Source: CAMAVH01 sp046297835 (GTDB lineage: Bacteria; Pseudomonadota; Alphaproteobacteria; SMXQ01). Taken from it: a stretch of DNA of 64,000 nucleotides. The translations under genes were made by a program, and so were the position numbers. A model generated the notes under the pieces. That model was not told where the DNA came from. It searched no databases and saw only the letters and a program-made list of their open reading frames with translations. How positions within the stretch are numbered: position 1 is the stretch's first letter; each line of letters starts with the position of its first letter. The stretch spans positions 186,001 through 250,000 of the forward strand of contig JBKBHI010000007.1 of assembly GCA_046297835.1 (NCBI GenBank), written 5' to 3'. Shown here piece by piece: positions 27,579 through 36,138 of the stretch.

Positions 27579-29219
27579 TCAGTCCTTCGCGCCGAGCTTG
27601 GCGAAGAAGTCGTTGCCCTTGTCGTCCACCACGATGAAGGCGGGGAAGTCTTCGACTTCGATCTTCCACACCGCTTCCATGCCGAGCTCGGGATATTCGA
27701 GCACTTCGACCTTCTTGATGCAGTCTTGCGCCAGGCGCGCGGCCGGGCCGCCGGTCGAGCCGAGATAGAAGCCGCCGTATTTCTGGCAGGCTTCGCGCAC
27801 CACCGGCGAGCGGTTGCCCTTGGCGAGCATGACCAGCGAGCCGCCGGCCTTCTGGAATTCCTCGACGTAACTGTCCATGCGGCCGGCGGTGGTCGGGCCG
27901 AACGAGCCCGAGGCCATGCCCTTCGGCGTTTTCGCAGGGCCGGCGTAATAGACCGGATGGTCTTTCAGATACTGCGGCAGGCCGGCGCCCGAATCGAGGC
28001 GCTCTTTCAGTTTGGCGTGCGCGATGTCGCGCGCCACGATCAGCGTGCCGGTGAGCGAGACGCGCGTCTTGATCGGATGTTTGGTCAGGATGGCGCGGAT
28101 CTGGTCCATCGGCTGATTGAGGTCGATCTTCACGACCTCGCCGCCGAGCTTCTCTTCGTTGATGTCGGGCAGGAACTGCGCCGGATTGGTTTCGAGCTGT
28201 TCGAGGAACAGGCCGTCCTTGGTGATCTTGCCCATCACTTGGCGGTCGGCCGAGCAGGAGACGCCGATGCCGACCGGGCAGCTCGCGCCGTGGCGCGGCA
28301 GGCGGATGACGCGCACGTCATGGCAGAAATACTTGCCGCCGAACTGCGCGCCGATGCCGGTCGCTTGGGTGAGCTTGAAGATTTCCTCTTCGAGCGCGAC
28401 GTCGCGGAAGGCCTGGCCGTATTTGTTGCCCTGGCTCGGCAGGTCGTCGAGATAATGCGTGCTGGCGAGCTTGACGGTCTTGAGCGTCAATTCCGCCGAG
28501 GTGCCGCCGATGACGATGGCGAGGTGATAGGGCGGGCAGGCCGCCGTGCCGAGCGACTTGATCTTCTCGGCGACGAATTTGAGCAGCGACGCCGGATTGA
28601 GCAGCGCTTTCGTCTCTTGATAAAGATAGCTCTTGTTGGCCGAGCCGCCGCCCTTGGCGATGAATAGGAATTCGTATTCGTCGCCGGGCGTGGCGAACAG
28701 GTCGATCTGCGCCGGCAAATTGTCGCCGGTGTTGACCTCGTCGTACATGGTCAGCGGCGCCATCTGCGAATAGCGGAGATTCGATTCGGCGTAGGTGCGC
28801 TTGACGCCCTCCGAGATCGCCGCCTCGTCGTCGCCGCCGGTCCAGACGCGCTGGCCCTTCTTGCCCATGACGATCGCGGTGCCGGTGTCCTGGCACATGG
28901 GCAGCACGCCGCCCGCCGCGATGTTGGCGTTCTTCATCAGCTCGTAGGCGACGAAGCGGTCGTTATCGGACGCCTCGGGATCGTCCATGATCTTGCGCAG
29001 CTGCTTGAGATGGTCGGTGCGCAGCAGATGCGAGATGTCGCGGAAGGCTTCCTTGGTCAGCGCCGTCAGCGCCTCCGGCTTCACCTTCAGCATCGTCTGG
29101 CCGTCGAACTCGACGGTCTCGACGTAATCGCCGGGCAGCTTGCGGAAAACGGTGTGCTCGTGGTGGCCGAGCGGGAACATCTTGTGGAAGCCGGTATCAG
29201 GCGCTTTGACGTCAGACAT
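27579..29219 (-). CDS. Class I (iron-sulfur) fumarate hydratase
   Basis: 4Fe-4S fumarase of the FumA/FumB type that interconverts fumarate and malate. The ATG at 29219 gives 546 residues, the usual length. The open frame extends far upstream only as a shadow of the next gene. The three cluster cysteines are expected in LPMCQDTGTA, in the middle CPVGIGVSCSADR region and nearby. The beta-domain segment GPTTAGRMDSYVEEF lies near the C-terminus. This oxygen-sensitive isozyme alongside FumC suggests condition-dependent use. Confidence 0.94.
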   Translation of the reverse strand: MSDVKAPDTGFHKMFPLGHHEHTVFRKLPGDYVETVEFDGQTMLKVKPEALTALTKEAFRDISHLLRTDHLKQLRKIMDDPEASDNDRFVAYELMKNANIAAGGVLPMCQDTGTAIVMGKKGQRVWTGGDDEAAISEGVKRTYAESNLRYSQMAPLTMYDEVNTGDNLPAQIDLFATPGDEYEFLFIAKGGGSANKSYLYQETKALLNPASLLKFVAEKIKSLGTAACPPYHLAIVIGGTSAELTLKTVKLASTHYLDDLPSQGNKYGQAFRDVALEEEIFKLTQATGIGAQFGGKYFCHDVRVIRLPRHGASCPVGIGVSCSADRQVMGKITKDGLFLEQLETNPAQFLPDINEEKLGGEVVKIDLNQPMDQIRAILTKHPIKTRVSLTGTLIVARDIAHAKLKERLDSGAGLPQYLKDHPVYYAGPAKTPKGMASGSFGPTTAGRMDSYVEEFQKAGGSLVMLAKGNRSPVVREACQKYGGFYLGSTGGPAARLAQDCIKKVEVLEYPELGMEAVWKIEVEDFPAFIVVDDKGNDFFAKLGAKD

Positions 29220-29308
29220 GGAAGCTCCGAGGGTGGCGGAGGTGAGGGGCGGCCGAAAGGCGGCGTAACATAGCAAAAACGCCGCCGCGATGAAGGGAAA
29301 AGGCCGCG

Positions 29309-30217
29309 CTATTTGGCCGGCGCGGGGAGGGCGTTCCGAGCCTTGAGAAAGGCCTCGACCAGCGGCGTCCACAGCGGCGTGCCGCGCGCGAACAGGGTGT
29401 GGCCGTCCTCGGCGAACGCGGGCAGCAGATGATATTCGGCGACGCCGCCGGCCTTGACGTAAGCGTCGTGAAAGGCGCGCGATTCGCCGGGCGGGAAGAA
29501 GCTGTCGTTCTCGGTGTAGATCCACAGCGTCGGGACGCGCGCGGTTTCGCCGAAGCGCCCGGCGGCGGCGATCTCGCCAGGCAGGTCGCAGTTTTCGTGC
29601 CCGAGCCGGCCGCCGGCGAAATTGACGATGGCGGCGACGCCCGGCGGATTGCGGCTGGAGAGCGCGAGCGAGCCCCAGCCTCCCGCCGATTGGCCGACGA
29701 CGATCGCGCCGTCCTTCTTCACATCGGCGAGCGCGCGCATGTAATCGAGCGTGATCTGGATGTCGTCGGCGGTGGCGAGCCCGGCTTTCGCGTAATCGGG
29801 GCGCGGGTCGCGCTTGCAGCTTTGCAGATCGTCGGGCGCGCGGCCGCCCGCGCTGCGGCCGTAGCCGCGCCGCGTCGGCAGCGCCACGGCGAAGCCGCGC
29901 TCGACGAACCAGCGCGTCGCTTGCGGGTAGGAGGACAAATCCTTCGGCCCGGGCGAGCCGTGATTGATGACGACGAGCGGAAATGGTCCTTCGCCTTGCG
30001 GCCGATAGAGATTGGCGGCGATCAGCCATGGCGCGCCGGCTTGCGTGCGGCCGGCGGGGATCAAATGAAGCTGCTCGCGCAGATTGCCTTTCGGCGCGCC
30101 TTGCGGGCCGGGTGTCGGTTCGTCCGCGTGGGCGGAAATGGAAAGAACCAGGGCCGCCGCGACGGCGAGGCCCGCGAGGATGGCGCGCCTGCGGCTATTT
30201 CTTGCGGAAAGCGTCAA
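29309..30217 (-). CDS. Secreted alpha/beta hydrolase (dienelactone hydrolase-like)
   Basis: 302-residue protein with a signal peptide (RRRAILAGLAVAAALVLSISAHA), so probably periplasmic. It has VVINHGSPGP (oxyanion region), the nucleophile elbow VGQSAGGWGS and a late FAEDGHTL with the likely catalytic His, as in prolyl-oligopeptidase or dienelactone hydrolase-like enzymes. The start lies 23 bases inside the end of sspB, so the two are probably co-transcribed. The substrate is unknown. Confidence 0.78.
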   Translation of the reverse strand: MTLSARNSRRRAILAGLAVAAALVLSISAHADEPTPGPQGAPKGNLREQLHLIPAGRTQAGAPWLIAANLYRPQGEGPFPLVVINHGSPGPKDLSSYPQATRWFVERGFAVALPTRRGYGRSAGGRAPDDLQSCKRDPRPDYAKAGLATADDIQITLDYMRALADVKKDGAIVVGQSAGGWGSLALSSRNPPGVAAIVNFAGGRLGHENCDLPGEIAAAGRFGETARVPTLWIYTENDSFFPPGESRAFHDAYVKAGGVAEYHLLPAFAEDGHTLFARGTPLWTPLVEAFLKARNALPAPAK

Positions 30218-30830
30218 GCGAGACGACTTTTTCGCCGGTTTCGGCGGCGTCGGCCGGCGGGTCTTCCTCGCCGGCGGCCGGCTTGGGCGCGGGCTTGTCC
30301 TTATCTTTGGTCTTGGCGTCTTTGGTCTCGTCCTTGGCCGCCGCCGGCAGCTTGATCGGCTCGCCCTTGGGTTCGGCCGGCTTGGCCTCGGCCTTCGCCT
30401 TGGGCGCTTTCGCGCTGTCGCTCGCGGCCGCCGCGGCGGTAAAGCCGCCCGCCAGCGCGCCCGGCGCGTCCGGCTCGAGCGGCTGGAATTGCAGGCCGAA
30501 CTTCACCGACGGATCGACGAAGGACATCATCGCCGCGTAAGGCACTTTGAGCCGCTCGGGCACGTTGCTGAAGCTGAGGTTGACGACGAAATGGTCGTCG
30601 TTGGCTTCCAGGCCCCAATATTGGTGCTGCAGCACCACCGTCATGTCGTTGGGATATTGCGCCCGCAACCCGTCGGACATCTCGACGCCGGGATGGTCGG
30701 TGCGGAAGGTGAGATAGAAATGATGGTTGCCGGGCAGGCCGGTCTTGGCGGCGAAACGAAGCGCCTCGCGCACGACGCCGCGCAGGGCGGTTTCGACCAT
30801 CTTGTCGTACTGCAGGGTATCGCGAGCCAT
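30195..30830 (-). CDS. sspB: ClpXP adaptor SspB, alphaproteobacterial type
   Basis: Adaptor that delivers ssrA-tagged proteins to ClpXP. The ATG at 30830 (MARDTLQYDKM) is chosen because it matches the conserved alphaproteobacterial N-terminus, giving 211 residues. The tag-binding domain spans about residues 5-130, with GNHHFYLTFRTDHPGV and VVLQHQYWGLE. An acidic/Ala-Lys-rich linker ends in EKVVSLDAFRKK, which resembles the C-terminal ClpX-binding peptide. Its placement next to the tmRNA gene, which makes the tag it recognises, is functionally coherent. Confidence 0.9.
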   Translation of the reverse strand: MARDTLQYDKMVETALRGVVREALRFAAKTGLPGNHHFYLTFRTDHPGVEMSDGLRAQYPNDMTVVLQHQYWGLEANDDHFVVNLSFSNVPERLKVPYAAMMSFVDPSVKFGLQFQPLEPDAPGALAGGFTAAAAASDSAKAPKAKAEAKPAEPKGEPIKLPAAAKDETKDAKTKDKDKPAPKPAAGEEDPPADAAETGEKVVSLDAFRKK

Positions 30831-30889
30831 ATGGGGATGAAATCCGGGGCTGGGCAAACGAACGCGGGACGGATGGGCACGCTAATCGA

Positions 30890-31140
30890 ATTAGGTGGGG
30901 GGCTTCTGTTGCCCGGCGCCCCCCGAGCCGCGCTTACCTATTAGGCAGCGAGTGCAACGCGATTGTCGTTGGCACTTATCAAACGACCCGATAACGGCGG
31001 TATCATGCCGGGCGAAAAGTCTACCTTTACCACGCGTGTCGATCCTATTTCGCCCCCATGAGCCGGCCCTTCGCGGAAGGGCCGGTGGATATGGTGGAGG
31101 CGCCGGGTACCGCCCCCGGGTCCACAACGCTTATTCCATA
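30890..31140 (-). ncRNA. ssrA: Two-piece (permuted) tmRNA
   Basis: Rescues stalled ribosomes and tags proteins for degradation. On the minus strand the acceptor piece comes first, with T-stem CCGGG/CCCGG and the end CGCCTCCACCA at 31092. A removable loop with hairpin GGCCCTTCC/GGAAGGGCC follows. The coding piece then starts GGGGGCG at 31057. The split acceptor helix is seven pairs with a G3-U pair, the alanine identity element. The tag frame at 30973-30944 reads ANDNRVALAA and ends TAA at 30943-30941. Outer ends are approximate. Confidence 0.95.
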
Positions 31141-31386
31141 AACCGTTTATCGCCATAGTCGGTTGCCCGACCTCTGAAATATAAGGCGTTCCGCGGCGAT
31201 TTGAAAGGGCGGGCCGGCGGCGGGCTCGAACGAGGTTCCGGCGGTTTTCCACAGGCGCGGCGGCGCGGCCGCGGCGCGGACGTTTGCGCGTTTGCTTCCG
31301 GCGCTCGAGCCGGTAAAGTTCCGGCCCGCCGAAACGGCGCAAGCGTCTGGCCGCGCAGGTTCGGCCGCCTCATCTGGAGTTGTTGG

Positions 31387-32328
31387 ATGCCTTTGAGTCC
31401 CGAGCAGCAGGCCGAGATCGACTCCGCCCGCGCCCAGTCCGCCGCCACGCGCCGCCCGACCGCGCCCGCCCTCGAGGAAATCCTCTACACAGCTTTGCCG
31501 GTGCTCGACCACGGCTTCGTCCGCGTCGTCGACTATATGGGCGACGACGCCGCCGTGGTGCAGGCCGCGCGCGTCTCATACGGCAAGGGCACCAAGCGCG
31601 TCAGCGAGGACGCCGGCTTGATCAACTACCTGATGCGCCATCGCCACACGACGCCGTTCGAGATGTGCGAGATCAAGTATCACGTCAAATTGCCGATCTT
31701 CGTCGCGCGCCAGTGGATCCGCCATCGCACCGCCAACGTGAACGAATATTCGGCGCGCTACTCGATTCTCGACAACGAGTTCTACATCCCTAAGGCCGAG
31801 CAGCTCGGCGCGCAGTCGAAATCCAACCGCCAGGGCCGCGCCGACGCGCTGACCGGCGCGGACGCGGCGCGCGTGCTCAAACTGCTGCAGGACGATTCGC
31901 GCCAAGTTTACGACCATTACGCCGAGATGCTGAACGAGAACGACAAGGGCGAGATCGTCGATCCGAGCCGCACCGGCCTGGCGCGCGAGCTGGCGCGCAT
32001 GAACCTGACGCTGAACTTCTATACCCAATGGTATTGGAAGGTCGATCTGCACAACCTTCTGCACTTCCTCAGCTTGCGCGCCGATCCGCACGCGCAATAC
32101 GAGATCCGCGTCTATGCCGACGCGATGCTGGAGACGGTGAAGCGCTGGATGCCGCTGGTCTACGACGCCTTCATCCAATACCGCATGGGCGGCGTGCACC
32201 TGTCGGAAAAGGCGCTGCAGATGGTCAAGCGCATGCTGGCCGGCGAGAAAGTCGATCAGAAGGACAGCGGCCTGTCTTTGCGCGAATGGCGCGAGACGAT
32301 GGAATCGCTGGGCTTAGAGGCGAAGTAG
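31387..32328 (+). CDS. thyX: Flavin-dependent thymidylate synthase
   Basis: Makes dTMP from dUMP using FAD, NADPH and methylene-tetrahydrofolate. The ATG at 31387 gives 313 residues and removes a low-complexity upstream extension. The ThyX signature is RHRTANVNEYSARY at 112-125, where the usual Ser after RHRT is Ala. Active-site region HRHTTPFE is at about 85-92, and SLREWRETMES lies near the C-terminus. GGAG lies about 10 bases upstream of the start. No thyA is seen in the window. Confidence 0.95.
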   Translation: MPLSPEQQAEIDSARAQSAATRRPTAPALEEILYTALPVLDHGFVRVVDYMGDDAAVVQAARVSYGKGTKRVSEDAGLINYLMRHRHTTPFEMCEIKYHVKLPIFVARQWIRHRTANVNEYSARYSILDNEFYIPKAEQLGAQSKSNRQGRADALTGADAARVLKLLQDDSRQVYDHYAEMLNENDKGEIVDPSRTGLARELARMNLTLNFYTQWYWKVDLHNLLHFLSLRADPHAQYEIRVYADAMLETVKRWMPLVYDAFIQYRMGGVHLSEKALQMVKRMLAGEKVDQKDSGLSLREWRETMESLGLEAK

Positions 32329-32333
32329 TCCCA

Positions 32334-32350
32334 AAAAGGCTTAGCCTTTT
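32334..32350 (+). terminator. Possible terminator of thyX
   Basis: AAAAGGC pairs with GCCTTTT across a TTA loop just after the thyX stop. The T-run belongs to the stem, so it could work in either direction. The short AT-rich stem makes this a moderate call. Confidence 0.4.
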
Positions 32351-32355
32351 CAGTT

Positions 32356-32445
32356 CGTCATGGCCGGACTTGTTCCGGCCATCCACGACTTAAACCATAT
32401 CTTCATCGCAAGGCGTGGATGCCCGCAACAAGTGCGGGCATGACG
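32356..32445. repeat. Paired REP-like palindromes of rhizobial type
   Basis: Two imperfect palindromes lie head to tail. The first, 32356-32387, runs from CGTCATGGCCGG to CCGGCCATCCACG. The second, 32414-32445, runs from CGTGGATGCCCGC to GCGGGCATGACG and is the inverted version of the first. This CGTCATGG...CCATCCACG pattern is a dispersed extragenic repeat in Rhizobiales genomes. It fills the gap between the convergent thyX and mrp genes. Confidence 0.7.
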
Positions 32446-32475
32446 CTTTGGTGAAGCGGGCTATGGAGCCGCGGC

Positions 32476-33660
32476 CTAGCTAATGACGATCCGCGGCGCC
32501 TTGCGCGCAGCGCCGTCGATCTTCTCCCAGACGCGTTTCGCGATCGCGCGATAGGCCTTCGCCTGCGGGCTGTCCGGCTGGGTCGCCGTGATCGGCGTGC
32601 CGGCGTCCGACGTCTCGCGGATCGCGATGTGCAGCGGCACTTCCCCTAAGAATTCCACGCCGATCTTGTCGGCCTCGGCCTTCGCGCCGCCATGGCCGAA
32701 GATGTGGCTTTCGTGGCCGCAGTTCGGGCAGACGAACGTGCTCATGTTCTCGACGATGCCGAGCACCGGCACCTCGACCTTCTTGAACATGTTGAGGCCC
32801 TTGCGCGCGTCGATCAGCGCGATGTCCTGCGGCGTGGAGACGATCACCGCGCCGGCGAGCGGCACGCGTTGCGCCATGGTCAATTGCGCGTCGCCGGTGC
32901 CGGGCGGCATGTCCACTACGAGAACGTCGAGATCGCCGTCCGCCGCCCAGGCCACGTCGCGTAACAGCTGTTCGAGCGCGCCGATCACCATCGGGCCGCG
33001 CCAGATCATCGCCGTGTCCTCCGGCACCAGGAAGCCCATCGACATGGCCTTGAGGCCATAGGCTTCCATGGGCCTCAGGCGCTTGTCCTCGGTCGGCTCC
33101 GGCCGGCCCTTGAGGCCGAGCAGGCGCGGCACCGAGGGGCCGTAGATGTCGGCGTCCAAGAGGCCGACGCGCTTGCCCTCGGCGACGAGGCCGAGCGCGA
33201 GATTGACCGCGACGGTCGATTTGCCGACGCCGCCCTTGCCCGAAGCGACGGCGATAATGCGCTTCACGCCGGGCACGAAGGGCTTGGCGGCCGGAGCTTG
33301 TCCCGTGGCGGCTTGGCGGCGCGCCATCGTCACATCCGCGCCAGCTTGCGCCTGGGCTTGCGATTGCGGTGCAGGCGCGGTGGCGCGTTCCGCCGCCCCC
33401 GCGCCGGAGGCGCGCTCCGCAGTGAGCACGGCGCTGACCGAAGTGACGCCCGCCAGGCGCATCACCGCATCCTCGGCGGCCTTGCGCAGCGGCTCCATAT
33501 GGGGACCGCGCGCGGCGTCCACTTCGATCATGAAAGCGACGTTGCCGCCGCGCAGAGTCACGCCTTTCACCATGTCGAGGCTGACGATGCTGCCGCCGCG
33601 CTCATGGTCGATGACGGTGTGGAGCGCCGCGAGCACATCGCGGTCGGTGAGCGCGGCCAT
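32476..33660 (-). CDS. apbC: Iron-sulfur cluster carrier protein Mrp/ApbC
   Basis: P-loop ATPase that carries Fe-S clusters to apoproteins in the cytoplasm. The 394-residue protein has an N-terminal MIP18-type domain (about 1-90), an Ala/Gln-rich linker, then the deviant Walker A GKGGVGKST at about 141-149. The cluster-binding CPNC is at about 311-314. It is transcribed away from hflK, and the 159-base gap to hflK should hold divergent promoters. Confidence 0.93.
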   Translation of the reverse strand: MAALTDRDVLAALHTVIDHERGGSIVSLDMVKGVTLRGGNVAFMIEVDAARGPHMEPLRKAAEDAVMRLAGVTSVSAVLTAERASGAGAAERATAPAPQSQAQAQAGADVTMARRQAATGQAPAAKPFVPGVKRIIAVASGKGGVGKSTVAVNLALGLVAEGKRVGLLDADIYGPSVPRLLGLKGRPEPTEDKRLRPMEAYGLKAMSMGFLVPEDTAMIWRGPMVIGALEQLLRDVAWAADGDLDVLVVDMPPGTGDAQLTMAQRVPLAGAVIVSTPQDIALIDARKGLNMFKKVEVPVLGIVENMSTFVCPNCGHESHIFGHGGAKAEADKIGVEFLGEVPLHIAIRETSDAGTPITATQPDSPQAKAYRAIAKRVWEKIDGAARKAPRIVIS

Positions 33661-33819
33661 ATTGAAAACCGTTGTAATGACACAATTTATTGACCGCCGG
33701 TCGGTCCGCTTCGCGTTGCGCCGCTGGTCAAGCTGTCATATAAAGCAGCACCCAATTTGTTGCAAAGACATGGTTTCCGTGCCCACGAGGGTGCGAAGCC
33801 CGGCACGAAGGAAAAATAC

Positions 33820-34986
33820 ATGCCTTGGTCAAATCAGGGGGGCGGTGGCCCGTGGGGTTCGAGCGGCGGCGGAGGCAGCTCCGGCGGCGGTGGCGGAGGA
33901 GGCAATAGCCCTTGGGGTCGCGGCTCCGGCGGCGGCGGCCAGCAGCCGCCGAATATCGAGGATCTGATCCGGCGCAGCCAGGATCGTTTCAAGAAAGCCT
34001 TTCCGGGCGGCGGCGGCAATAGCGGCCCCGTGGCCCTCGTCGGCCTGATCGCCTTCGGCTTGCTGCTGGTCTGGCTCTGCACCTATCGCGTGCAGCCCGA
34101 CGAACAGGGCGTCGTGCTCCGCTTCGGCGAATGGGTGCGCACCACCACGCCGGGCCTGAACTTCAAGCTGCCCGATCCGATCGAAGAGGTGATCAAGCCG
34201 AAGGTCACGCGCGTCAACCGCGTCGATGCCGGTTTCCGCGCCGTCGGCCCGCTGAACGCGCCGCAGTCGATGCGCGCCGTGCCGGAAGAAGCGCTGATGC
34301 TGACCGGCGACGAGAACATCGTCGACATCAACTTCACGGTGTTCTGGGTCATCAAGGACGCCGGCCAATATCTGTTCAACGTGCGCGGCCCCGAGCAGAC
34401 GGTGAAAGCCGCCGCCGAGAGCGCCATGCGCGAGATCATCGGCCGCACGCCGATCCAGCCGATCCTCGCCGAAGGCCGCCGCAAGGTGGAGCAGGACGCC
34501 ATTTCGCTGCTCCAGCGCATCATGGACGAGTACGGCACCGGCGTCGAGATCACCCAGCTGCAATTGCAGAAGGTCGACCCGCCGACGTCGGTCGTCGAAT
34601 CCTTCCGCGACGTGCAGCGCGCCCGCGCCGACCTGGAACGCGCCCGCAACGAGGCCGAAGCCTACCGCAACGACATCATCCCGCGCGCGCGCGGCGAAGC
34701 CGAGCGGCTGATCCAAGAAGCCGAAGCCTATAAGCAGCAGATCGTCGCGCAGGCGGAAGGCGACGCCAACCGCTTCCTCGCGGTCTATCGCCAGTTCGCC
34801 TTGGCCAAGGACATCACCCAGCAGCGCATCTATCTCGAGACGATGGAAGAGATCCTGCGCCGCACCAACAAGGTGATCATCGATCAGGCGCCAGGCGCGT
34901 CGGGCGTCGTGCCCTACCTGCCGCTGCCTGAAGTGCAGCGCCGCGCGCAGGAGAGCCAATCCAGCCAGCCGGGAGCCGCGCGATGA
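33820..34986 (+). CDS. hflK: FtsH protease modulator HflK
   Basis: Inner-membrane SPFH/prohibitin-family subunit that forms cages with HflC around the FtsH protease. The ATG at 33820 has AAGGA upstream and gives 388 residues. The N-terminal 65 residues are a Gly/Ser-rich cytoplasmic segment with PWSNQGGGGPWG, followed by one membrane segment (about 70-88) and the SPFH domain starting VQPDEQGVVLRFG. A charged coiled coil (about 265-345) follows. The stop overlaps the hflC start by ATGA. Confidence 0.95.
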   Translation: MPWSNQGGGGPWGSSGGGGSSGGGGGGGNSPWGRGSGGGGQQPPNIEDLIRRSQDRFKKAFPGGGGNSGPVALVGLIAFGLLLVWLCTYRVQPDEQGVVLRFGEWVRTTTPGLNFKLPDPIEEVIKPKVTRVNRVDAGFRAVGPLNAPQSMRAVPEEALMLTGDENIVDINFTVFWVIKDAGQYLFNVRGPEQTVKAAAESAMREIIGRTPIQPILAEGRRKVEQDAISLLQRIMDEYGTGVEITQLQLQKVDPPTSVVESFRDVQRARADLERARNEAEAYRNDIIPRARGEAERLIQEAEAYKQQIVAQAEGDANRFLAVYRQFALAKDITQQRIYLETMEEILRRTNKVIIDQAPGASGVVPYLPLPEVQRRAQESQSSQPGAAR

Positions 34987-35870
34987 ACCGCAATCTCACC
35001 ATCGTCGGAATCGCCGCCGCCGCCGTTCTCGTCGTCGGCTTGATGTCGACGTTCATCGTGCACCAGACCGACCAGGTCATCGTGCTGCGCTTCGGCAACC
35101 CGGTGCGCGTCATCGCCGAGCCGGGCCTGAAGTTCAAGATTCCGTTCGCGGAGACGCTCGTCGTGTTCGACAAGCGCGTGCTCGACAGCGATCCGGAAGC
35201 GGAAGAGGTCATCGCCTCCGACCAGAAGCGCCTGGTGGTGGACGCCTTCGCGCGCTACCGCATCGTCGATCCGCTGCGCTTCTTCCAGACGGTGGGCAAC
35301 GAGCAGGGCCTGCGCGCCCGCCTCGAGCGCGTCGTCAACGGCACGCTCCGTAACGTCATCGGCAACGTCACGCTCACCGCCGTGCTCTCGGAAGAGCGCG
35401 CGGCGATCATGAGCGAGATCCAAAAGCAGGTGCAGGAGGAGGCCAAGGGTTTCGGCATCGACGTGATCGACGTGCGCATCCGCCGCGCCGATCTGCCGCA
35501 GGCCAACTCGGAAGCCATCTTCGCGCGGATGAAGTCCGAACGCGACCGCGAGGCCAAGGAATTCCGCGCCCAGGGCGCGGAATTGGCCCAGCGCATCCGC
35601 GCCCGCGCCGACCGCGAGCGCACCGTGCTGATCGCCGACGCCCAGAAGCAGGCGCAGATCCTGCGCGGCGACGGCGATGGCCTGCAGGTGGAGATTTGGG
35701 CGCAGGCCGCCGGCCAGGACCCGTCTTTCTTCGCCTTCTACCGCTCGATGGAAGCCTATCGCCAGGCCCTCGGCGCCGACACGACGATGGTCCTGTCGCC
35801 GAACAGCGACTTCTTCCGCTTCTTCGGCGACATCCAGGGCCGGCCGCAAGCCGCGCAGCCGCGCCGTTAA
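34983..35870 (+). CDS. hflC: FtsH protease modulator HflC
   Basis: Partner of HflK in the periplasm-facing HflKC complex. The 295-residue protein has an N-terminal membrane anchor (VGIAAAAVLVVGLMSTFIV) and the SPFH segment VHQTDQVIVLRFGNPVRVI. The typical ERAAIMSEI and IDVIDVRIRRADLPQ helices are present, with a C-terminal FFAFYRSMEAYR. It is translationally coupled to hflK. A stem-loop and degP follow. Confidence 0.95.
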   Translation: MNRNLTIVGIAAAAVLVVGLMSTFIVHQTDQVIVLRFGNPVRVIAEPGLKFKIPFAETLVVFDKRVLDSDPEAEEVIASDQKRLVVDAFARYRIVDPLRFFQTVGNEQGLRARLERVVNGTLRNVIGNVTLTAVLSEERAAIMSEIQKQVQEEAKGFGIDVIDVRIRRADLPQANSEAIFARMKSERDREAKEFRAQGAELAQRIRARADRERTVLIADAQKQAQILRGDGDGLQVEIWAQAAGQDPSFFAFYRSMEAYRQALGADTTMVLSPNSDFFRFFGDIQGRPQAAQPRR

Positions 35871-35920
35871 GGCGCGCTTTCCGGCCGAACCACCGGCCGG
35901 ACCGGGCGTTAACACATCTG

Positions 35921-35947
35921 CGTGAGGGGCGGGGTCCGCCCCTCACG
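35921..35947. repeat. Perfect 12-bp inverted repeat between hflC and degP
   Basis: CGTGAGGGGCGG pairs perfectly with CCGCCCCTCACG across a GGT loop. There is no T-run after it, so it is not a standard intrinsic terminator. It could stabilise the hflKC transcript end or be a protein-binding palindrome. Confidence 0.6.
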
Positions 35948-36138
35948 CGGCCTCAAACGCCCCATTTCCGTCATAATCGGCTCCTACCTCTGCAGTCCAA
36001 GACGGTCCGTTCCGCGCCGCTCCTCGGGCGAAAAGCGCCCCAGGAGCGGATTGCAAATCGCGGGCGGGCCGGTCAACCTGATCGCCCAGACAGTCGCCCG
36101 CGGGCCGCCATGCGCCCCCGCGCCGCGCCGAAGGTCGA

